A DNA stretch of 6,663 nt from JBEKHI01 sp050012355 (GTDB lineage Bacteria; Actinomycetota; Actinomycetes; Streptosporangiales; Streptosporangiaceae), in assembly GCA_050012355.1 (NCBI GenBank), contig JBEKHI010000437.1:1-6663 (forward strand). The letters are read 5' to 3'. How positions within the stretch are numbered: position 1 is the first letter of the stretch; every line of letters begins with the position of its first letter. Position numbers and translations under genes: made by a program. Below the pieces are notes generated by a model. The model had not been told where the DNA came from. It ran no database searches and saw only the letters and a program-made list of their open reading frames with translations. This document shows positions 1 to 4,771 of the stretch, one piece after another.

Positions 1-1037
1 ACCCGCAACCCCGCGAACGCCAGCCCGCCGTACATCGCCGCCACGCACAATGTACCGACCAGTCCGAGTTCTTCGCCGATGATGGCGAAGATGAAGTCGC
101 TGGTGGATTCCGGCACCCAGCCCCACTTGCCCCGGCTGCCGCCGAGTCCGACACCGAACAGCCCGCCGTCACCCAGCGCGTAGCGGCCCTGGATGGCCTG
201 CTGGTTCGGGCCGGTGGGGCCGCCGGTCGGGTCGTAGAAAGAGGTCAGCCGTCGCAGCCGGTAGCTGGCCGTCACGACAAGCAGCAGCATCACCAGCGCC
301 ATCAGGATAAGGATGCCGCTGTAAATCCGGCCGGGTGTGCCCACCACCCAGAGCAGGGTGAGGAAGATGATCAGCAGGATGAACGTGGTACCCAGGTCGT
401 CGCCAATCATCACCAGCATGATCAGCAGGCCGGCGCCGGGCAGCAGCGGCATCAGCATGTGCCGCCAGTCGCTGAGCAGGCCGAGCTTCTCCTTGCGCGC
501 GAGCAGATCCGCGCCCCACAGCACGAACGCCAGCTTGGCTATCTCGGACGGCTGCACCTGGAGGCTGCCGATGTCGATCCACCGGGCCGCGCCGCCTTGC
601 GACTGGCCAACCCCGTGGATCATCGTCAGGACCAGCCCGAGGACGGAGATGCCGAGCAGCGGGTACGCCGCCGCCCGGAACAGCTTCGGGTTCGACCGGC
701 TGGCGATCAGCATCAGCGGCAGGCCGATCGCCACGCCAATCAGCTGCTTGAGGAAATCCTGGTAGGGCGAGTCCCCCAGGCTCAGGTCGAAGACCGACCC
801 GGTGGACAGCACCATCACCAGCCCGAGCCCGAGCAGCAGCGCGGTGATGCCGCAGATCAGGTAATACGACGTCAGCGGCCGGCCCATCAGGGTCCGCCAG
901 GTCTCGAACCGCTCGCGGACGCCGGCGACCGCGCCTAGGACCCCGGCATCCTCTTGCTGGTAACCGCCCTCGACGGCATCCCAGTCGTCGGTGTCGGTCA
1001 GGCTCCCGGTGTCGCTTCCCAGCGCATGGCCCTGCAT
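1..1037 (-). CDS. ftsW: FtsW, SEDS-family septal peptidoglycan glycosyltransferase (partial, 3' end outside window)
   Basis: The minus-strand frame opens with ATG at 1037 and runs off the left edge after 345 codons. FtsW is a polytopic membrane protein that polymerises lipid II at the division septum with its partner FtsI. A soluble N-terminal stretch of about 50 residues precedes GRPLTSYYLI at 52-61, which matches the mycobacterial FtsW entry into TM1. Family landmarks are the ARWIDIG..QVQPSEIAKLAF block (161-181), the loop GDDLGTTF (212-219), and SDFIFAIIGEELGLVG (313-328), whose Asp314 corresponds to the putative catalytic Asp of SEDS proteins. An in-frame ATG at 1067 would add ten residues; neither start has a strong ribosome site, and the frame is open upstream to a stop at 1188-1190. 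The gene lies 3' of marR rather than of murD. The last part of the protein is not visible. Confidence 0.95.
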   Translation of the reverse strand, partial: MQGHALGSDTGSLTDTDDWDAVEGGYQQEDAGVLGAVAGVRERFETWRTLMGRPLTSYYLICGITALLLGLGLVMVLSTGSVFDLSLGDSPYQDFLKQLIGVAIGLPLMLIASRSNPKLFRAAAYPLLGISVLGLVLTMIHGVGQSQGGAARWIDIGSLQVQPSEIAKLAFVLWGADLLARKEKLGLLSDWRHMLMPLLPGAGLLIMLVMIGDDLGTTFILLIIFLTLLWVVGTPGRIYSGILILMALVMLLLVVTASYRLRRLTSFYDPTGGPTGPNQQAIQGRYALGDGGLFGVGLGGSRGKWGWVPESTSDFIFAIIGEELGLVGTLCVAAMYGGLAFAGLR

Positions 1038-1067
1038 GATTCCAGTCTCAGTGCTGGCCGCGCGCAT

Positions 1068-1255
1068 ACCCGGAACATCCGGCGCGTGTCGCGCAAGTCC
1101 CCCAGTGAAATTCCCGCGTGGTCGCTGTCGGTGCTGGATTGCGTGCGAAGCGTGCCTTCTCGCGCGCGGCGGGTGCCTCCTACCTCGCTATCGATGGCCC
1201 ATCGCTGGCGCTATAGGCTCTGCGGTGGGACATCCATGGGGCCGGCGCGCGGGGC
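1068..1255. other. Gap between marR and ftsW, no gene recognised
   Basis: The 187-188 bases between the marR stop and the ftsW start contain no frame that I recognise as a gene or as a murD C-terminus in any minus-strand reading. They contain a perfect 6-1-6 inverted repeat CGATGG-C-CCATCG at 1192-1204. On the minus strand there is also an AGGAGG sequence near 1177-1182, but no start codon stands at a usual distance from it. No T-rich tract follows the inverted repeat, so it does not look like an intrinsic terminator. If ftsW has its own promoter it should lie here, but I cannot point to convincing -35 and -10 boxes. Confidence 0.5.
1192..1204. repeat. 13-bp perfect inverted repeat upstream of ftsW
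   Basis: CGATGGCCCATCG reads the same on both strands apart from the central base. It lies about 155 bases before the ftsW start and about 50 bases after the marR stop. It could be a small hairpin or a protein-binding site, but a repeat of this length can also occur by chance. Confidence 0.4.
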
Positions 1256-1750
1256 TTAGGCGCCGCCGAACCAGCCGGGGACGTCTAGGCGGAACGACTC
1301 ACTGGGGACCATTTGCCGCAGGTCGCGCTCCAGCGCCGCTTCGCGGTCGGCGCCGAGGCGGTTGCGCCAGCGCTGCCGGATCTCCTCGAAGATCACCGCC
1401 GATAGGGCCAGCGCTTCGATACCGCGCGGGGTGAGCTTGACGGTCTTGCGGCGGCGATCGGTGTCACCACCGGCGCGTTCCACGTAGCCGATCTGCTCAA
1501 GCCGGTCCAGGGTCTTGCCCGCCGCCTGCTTGGAGATGCCCAGCCGCTTGCCGGCCTCGGTGGCGGTGGCGCCGTTGATGCCGATCGCCTGCATGGCGAA
1601 CCCGTGGGCCGGCCGGATGTCCGGGTGGCCGCGACGCGCGAGCTCGGCGTGCAGTTCGTCGATGATGACGCGGAAGCCGCCGAACAGCAGCAACGGAAGC
1701 TCGAACCCGTAACCGTTGACATGCCCGTCGGCGTGCCCGTCCATTGACAT
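1256..1750 (-). CDS. MarR-family transcriptional regulator
   Basis: This encodes 164 residues, the usual size for a MarR repressor, which acts as a dimer with one winged helix-turn-helix per subunit. The wHTH is clear: ATEAGKRLGISKQAAGKTLDRLEQIGYVER (63-92, with SKQAAGKTLDRL as the recognition helix), then the wing DTDRRRKTVKLT (96-107). Helices before and after form the probable dimer interface. The short N-terminus is rich in His, Asp and Gly. There is no cysteine, so it is not a Cys-sensing OhrR-type protein. I chose ATG 1750 (GAGG nine bases upstream); a TTG at 1759 with AAGAAGG nine bases upstream would add three residues, and ATG 1744 is also possible. It is divergent from the AhpD-like gene and most likely represses it and itself. 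The ligand cannot be told from sequence. It lies in the place of murD and points toward ftsW. Confidence 0.9.
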   Translation of the reverse strand: MSMDGHADGHVNGYGFELPLLLFGGFRVIIDELHAELARRGHPDIRPAHGFAMQAIGINGATATEAGKRLGISKQAAGKTLDRLEQIGYVERAGGDTDRRRKTVKLTPRGIEALALSAVIFEEIRQRWRNRLGADREAALERDLRQMVPSESFRLDVPGWFGGA

Positions 1751-1778
1751 ATTCGACAACCTCGTTTACCTTCTTAAT

Positions 1779-1795
1779 CGTCAACCTAGTTGTCG
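1779..1795. promoter_or_regulatory. Candidate MarR operator (near-palindrome)
   Basis: CGTCAACCTAGTTGTCG has CAAC and GTTG arms around a CTA centre, extended by an outer CG/CG pair, and lies midway between the two divergent genes. Palindromes of about this size between a marR gene and a divergent target are typical MarR binding sites. A degenerate second copy lies at 1754-1766, over the likely marR ribosome site and start. Confidence 0.5.
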
Positions 1796-1796
1796 A

Positions 1797-3398
1797 TCAT
1801 ATCCAGGGGAAATCATGTCTGTCTTCACCGAGCACACTCTCCAGTCTGCTCCGGTTGCAGCGCGTCGCACAATGACTGCGATACGAGACCATTTTGGCCA
1901 CCTCCCGTCCGCCGTGGCCCGCTGGGCGGAGTCTCCTGAGCTGCTCGAGGGGTTCACCAAGCTCAACGCGATGTTCGAGTCGTGTTCGCTCGACCCGCTG
2001 TCGGTCGAGGTGGTAGTCATGACGATCGCGGTGCGCAACGGCTGCGAGCTGTGCGTGGCGATACACACGGCGCGGCTGCGGTCGCTTGACGCGCCTGACG
2101 CGATCATCGCGGCGCTGCGCGCCGGGGACGCGGTGCCTGACCCGCGGTTGGAGGCCGTCCGCGCGTTTACCGTCCGGCTGCTGGACACCACCGGTGACGC
2201 CGGGGACGAGGCGGTCCAGGCCTTCCTCGACGCCGGGTTCACCGCGCGCAACGCGCTGGAGATCGTGCTCGGCATCGGCACCTACACGATGTCCACGTTC
2301 GCGAACCGGCTGACCGGTGCCCCGGTCGACGAGCAGCTCCGCTAGGCGGGCGGGAGGTAAGCCTACGTAGAAGATGGCTAGGCCGAGGGCCACGAACATG
2401 CCCGCTACCAGCCAGAATCTCACCACGATGGTGGTCTCGGCCCAGCCGGCTAGCTCGAAATGGTGCTGCAGCGGCGCCATCCGGAACACGCGTTTGCCGG
2501 TCAGCTTGAACGACCCGACCTGGATCACGACCGACAGCGTGATGATGATGAACAGGCCGCCGAGCAGGACCAGCAGCAGCTCGGTGCGGGAAATGATCGC
2601 CAGCCCGGCCAGCACGCCGCCGAGGGCCAGCGACCCGGTGTCGCCCATGAAGATCTTGGCCGGCGGCGCGTTCCACCACAGGAAGCCGAAGCACGCGCCC
2701 ATCACGGACGCCGCCACCACCGCGACGTCCAGGGGATCGCGCACCTCATAGCAGTTGTTCGCCAGGAACACGGTGCAGTCGTTGCGCAGCTGCCAGATCC
2801 CGATGATCACGTACGCGCCCAGCGCCAGGATGGAGGCGCCGGTGGCGAGCCCGTCGAGCCCGTCGGTGAGGTTCACCGCGTTCGAGGTGCCCGTCACCAT
2901 GAGGACCACCCACACCACGAACAGCACCGACCCGATAGAGATGCCGAAGTCGTAGATAAAGGACAGCTGGGTGGACGCGGGCGTCAGGTCATACCCGTCG
3001 GGGAAGTGTAGCGCCAGGATCGCGAAGATCCCGCCGACGACGGCCTGCCCGACGAGTTTCGCGCCGCTGCGCAGGCCCAGGCTGCGCTGCATGTACAGCT
3101 TGATGAAGTCGTCGAGGAACCCGACGATGCCAAGCCCTGTCATCAGGAACATGACCAGCAGTCCGGACACCGAGTCCCGGACACCGGTCACCGGGTGCGC
3201 GATGAAGTACCCGGCCAGCGACGCGATCAGGATCACGGTGCCGCCCATGGTGGGCGTCCCCCGCTTCTTCGCGTGCGGGGCGCCGTCGGAGCGGATCTCC
3301 TGCCCGTATCCCCGCTTGGTGAACACCCTGATGGCCACCGGCGTGCCGAGCAGCGCGACGATCAGTGAGATCGCGCCGGCCAGCAGGATGGTCCTCAC
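1797..3398 (-). CDS. mraY: MraY, phospho-MurNAc-pentapeptide translocase, with an aberrant antisense C-terminal extension
   Basis: MraY transfers phospho-MurNAc-pentapeptide to undecaprenyl phosphate at the membrane, giving lipid I. The open frame is 533 codons; family members are about 355-360. Residues 1-350 look complete: KKRGTPTMGG (44-53), the Mg-binding pair Asp96-Asp97, NAVNLTDGLDGLA (173-185), GDTGSLALGG (252-261, Asp253) and PLQHHFE (309-315), with many hydrophobic helices between and FYVGLPPA ending at 350. From residue 352 on, every codon is the exact reverse complement of a codon of the AhpD-like gene, whose TAG is read as Leu; the tail is Arg-, Asp- and His-rich, resembles no domain, and stops at 1797-1799. 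Start GTG 3398 overlaps the murF stop by four bases (GTGA) and has GAGGAGG seven bases upstream. Residues 1-350 are certainly mraY; whether the tail is translated or tolerated is unknown. Confidence 0.93.
   Translation of the reverse strand: MRTILLAGAISLIVALLGTPVAIRVFTKRGYGQEIRSDGAPHAKKRGTPTMGGTVILIASLAGYFIAHPVTGVRDSVSGLLVMFLMTGLGIVGFLDDFIKLYMQRSLGLRSGAKLVGQAVVGGIFAILALHFPDGYDLTPASTQLSFIYDFGISIGSVLFVVWVVLMVTGTSNAVNLTDGLDGLATGASILALGAYVIIGIWQLRNDCTVFLANNCYEVRDPLDVAVVAASVMGACFGFLWWNAPPAKIFMGDTGSLALGGVLAGLAIISRTELLLVLLGGLFIIITLSVVIQVGSFKLTGKRVFRMAPLQHHFELAGWAETTIVVRFWLVAGMFVALGLAIFYVGLPPARLAELLVDRGTGQPVRERGHRVGADAEHDLQRVARGEPGVEEGLDRLVPGVTGGVQQPDGKRADGLQPRVRHRVPGAQRRDDRVRRVKRPQPRRVYRHAQLAAVAHRDRHDYHLDRQRVERTRLEHRVELGEPLEQLRRLRPAGHGGREVAKMVSYRSHCATRCNRSRLESVLGEDRHDFPWI
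1805..1810 (+). promoter_or_regulatory. Ribosome binding site fixing the start of the AhpD-like gene
   Basis: AGGGGA precedes ATG 1815 by four bases and decides for this start over in-frame codons farther upstream, which lack such a site and would overlap marR. Confidence 0.7.
1815..2345 (+). CDS. AhpD-like / carboxymuconolactone decarboxylase family protein
   Basis: This encodes 176 residues with the AhpD-core catalytic signature E-X11-C-X2-C-X3-H: Glu65, Cys77, Cys80 and His84 (NGCELCVAIHT). In AhpD the two cysteines reduce peroxides or relay electrons, with Glu and His as a proton relay. The length and the C-terminal FANRLTGAPVDEQ match the family's single-domain peroxidase-related members. 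No signal peptide or membrane segment is seen, so it should be cytoplasmic. Start ATG 1815 has AGGGGA four bases upstream; the frame is open back to 1716 but that part runs through the promoter region and into marR. It is divergent from marR and is probably induced when MarR releases DNA. The exact substrate (organic peroxide, other small oxidant) is unknown. Its 3' end abuts the mraY coding region with no space for a terminator, and mraY is open across its full antisense strand. Confidence 0.9.
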   Translation: MSVFTEHTLQSAPVAARRTMTAIRDHFGHLPSAVARWAESPELLEGFTKLNAMFESCSLDPLSVEVVVMTIAVRNGCELCVAIHTARLRSLDAPDAIIAALRAGDAVPDPRLEAVRAFTVRLLDTTGDAGDEAVQAFLDAGFTARNALEIVLGIGTYTMSTFANRLTGAPVDEQLR

Positions 3399-4771
3399 CC
3401 GGTTACCTCCTCAAGCAGCGCGTCCGCGATCTCCCAGAGTGCGGCCACGCGCGAAGCCTTTACCAGTACTACGTCTCCAGGGCGCAGACGGCTGCGCAGC
3501 TGTTCGATCGCGGACCCGTTGTCCGGCACCCAGATCGCCTCGCCATCCCAGCCAGGTTCCGCCGCGGCGCCGGAAGCCACCGGACGCGCGTCGGACCCGA
3601 CCGCGATCACGCCCGCCAGGCCCGCCCGCGCCGCGAGCTTACCGGCTTCCAGGTGGCTAGCCTCCGTCGAAGCGCCAAGCTCGGCCATACCGCCGAGGAC
3701 GGCGAATCCCCGCCCGGAGGCCGCCAGGTGCGCGAGGGCGTCGATAGCGGCCCGTACCGAGTCCGGGTTGGCGTTGTAGGCGTCGTTGATGACCAGCACG
3801 TTGTCACCGCGCCGGTGCAGTTCCATCCGGCGCTTGCTGCGCGCCGTAACCTCGGACAGCCCCTCGGCGATGTCAGCCACCGGCAGGCCGAGCTCCGCCG
3901 CGATCGCCGCGGCGGCCAGCGCGTTCGACACGTGGTGGGCGCCGTGTACCAGCATGCGCACCGGCGCGGACCCCGATGGCATCCGCAGCGTGAACGAGGG
4001 CCGCGCCAGCTCATCGAGCCAGACGTCCTCGGCCCGCACATCACCGGAATCCCCGAAGGTCACGATCCGCGCCGATGTACGGTCCGCCATCGCCATCACC
4101 CGGGGGTCGCCGGCGTTGAGCACGGCCACGCCGGACGCGGGCAGCGCCTCGACCAGCTCGCCCTTGGCCTTCGCCACGCCTTCCAGCGATCCGAACTCGC
4201 CGACGTGCGCCTGGCCCACGTTCAGCACCGCGCCGATCGACGGCCGTGCGACATCGCATAGCCAGGCGATATGCCCGACGCCGCGCGCCGACATCTCCAG
4301 GACCAGGTAGCGGGTCGATTCGTCGGCCCGCAGCACGGTCAGCGGCAGTCCTAGCTCGTTGTTGAACGAGCCTTCCGGCGCGACCGTGGGGCCCAGGCGT
4401 TCCAGCAGCGCGCCGGTCAGGTCCTTGGTCGAGGTCTTCCCCGACGACCCGGTGATCCCGACGATCGTCAGGCCGGGCAGCCGGCTCACGACGAACCGCG
4501 CGAGCGCCGCCAGCGCCTCCGCGACGTCCGGCACCAGCACGTGCGGCGCCGGGACCGGCCGGCTGGCCAGTACGGCGACCGCACCCGCCTCAAGCGCCGC
4601 CGCCACATAGTCGTGCCCGTCCACGCGCTCCCCGGCCAGGGCCGCGAACAGCCCGCCGGGCGCGGCGCGCCGCGAGTCGATGACCACTGGGCCGGTCACG
4701 GCGACCGATGGGTCGCCGTGCACCGAACCGGCGGTGATCGAAGCGATCTCCGCCAGTGACATCCGGATCAA
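3395..4771 (-). CDS. murF: MurF, UDP-MurNAc-tripeptide--D-alanyl-D-alanine ligase
   Basis: MurF is the cytoplasmic ATP-dependent ligase that adds D-Ala-D-Ala to UDP-MurNAc-tripeptide, the last soluble precursor step. The protein is 458 residues, normal for the family. It shows an N-terminal substrate domain (about 1-95, with DSRRAAPGGLFAALAGE at 32-48), the P-loop GITGSSGKTST (105-115, Lys112), SFNNELGLPLT (135-145), NVGQAHVGEFGS (184-195), KAKGEL (201-206), and the C-terminal domain with NDAYNANPDSV (329-339), GGMAELG (360-366) and VKASR (437-441). The start is TTG at 4771: GGGAGG stands seven bases upstream, and the TTGA overlap joins it to the murE stop. ATG 4762, three codons on, lies 16 bases from that site. 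Its own stop overlaps the mraY start by four bases, so murE-murF-mraY should be translationally coupled. No key residue appears to be missing. Confidence 0.96.
   Translation of the reverse strand: MIRMSLAEIASITAGSVHGDPSVAVTGPVVIDSRRAAPGGLFAALAGERVDGHDYVAAALEAGAVAVLASRPVPAPHVLVPDVAEALAALARFVVSRLPGLTIVGITGSSGKTSTKDLTGALLERLGPTVAPEGSFNNELGLPLTVLRADESTRYLVLEMSARGVGHIAWLCDVARPSIGAVLNVGQAHVGEFGSLEGVAKAKGELVEALPASGVAVLNAGDPRVMAMADRTSARIVTFGDSGDVRAEDVWLDELARPSFTLRMPSGSAPVRMLVHGAHHVSNALAAAAIAAELGLPVADIAEGLSEVTARSKRRMELHRRGDNVLVINDAYNANPDSVRAAIDALAHLAASGRGFAVLGGMAELGASTEASHLEAGKLAARAGLAGVIAVGSDARPVASGAAAEPGWDGEAIWVPDNGSAIEQLRSRLRPGDVVLVKASRVAALWEIADALLEEVTG
3406..3412 (-). promoter_or_regulatory. Ribosome binding site of mraY
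   Basis: GAGGAGG on the minus strand, seven bases before GTG 3398 and inside the last codons of murF, supports the GTG start and coupled translation. Confidence 0.75.

Larger units (their letters stand above)
1751..1814. promoter_or_regulatory. Divergent promoter/operator region between marR and the AhpD-like gene
   Basis: This short segment is clearly A+T-richer than its surroundings and must hold both start sites. The motif CGNCAACCTNGTT occurs twice in direct orientation, at 1754-1766 and 1779-1791, 25 bases apart. The second copy is the core of a near-palindrome CGTCAACCTAGTTGTCG (1779-1795, one mismatched pair). In addition TCGACAAC (1753-1760) and GTTGTCGA (1789-1796) form a perfect inverted pair. 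On the minus strand TAGGTT (1783-1788) fits an actinobacterial TANNNT -10 box for marR. On the plus strand TTTACC (1765-1770) with TAGTTG (1787-1792), 16 bases apart, is a weak candidate for the other gene. MarR binding here would cover both promoters. The promoter boxes are tentative; the repeats are seen directly. Confidence 0.6.
1797..2348 (-). other. Antisense readthrough tail of mraY
   Basis: These codons 351-533 of the mraY frame lie beyond the point where MraY proteins normally end, and all but the first and the last few are antisense to the AhpD-like gene. The two frames are in codon register, so a stop could arise only where the sense gene used TTA, CTA or TCA, codons that are rare in G+C-rich genomes. 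An open frame here is therefore expected by chance and is not in itself evidence of selection. The natural mraY stop appears to have been lost at the junction near 2346-2370. Confidence 0.75.

Noticed and set aside
337..938. Plus-strand open frames opposite ftsW
   Set aside because: The minus-strand reading is unambiguous FtsW; the plus-strand products are low-complexity shadows.
1239..1255. G+C-rich stretch after marR as a terminator
   Set aside because: The pairing is poor and no T-rich tract follows, so an intrinsic terminator cannot be supported.
954..1434. Plus-strand open frames across the marR-ftsW gap
   Set aside because: They run antisense through both flanking genes, are Arg- and Ser-rich, and show no ribosome site or domain.
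1716..1814. Longer version of the AhpD-like gene starting at 1716
   Set aside because: It would start inside marR and pass through the promoter region; ATG 1815 has a good AGGGGA site and begins where family similarity begins.
1181..2361. Weak inverted hexamer TACCTC (1181-1186) and GAGGTA (2354-2359) at the edges of the marR/AhpD segment
   Set aside because: Six bases resembling ribosome-site sequence are likely chance; there is no target-site duplication or transposase to support a mobile element.
2363..2370. CTACGTAG palindrome at the 3' end of mraY
   Set aside because: Eight bases inside coding sequence, with no partner at the other junction; not enough to call a recombination site.
3365..4310. 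Plus-strand open frames opposite murF
   Set aside because: Antisense to murF, with no ribosome site or family resemblance.
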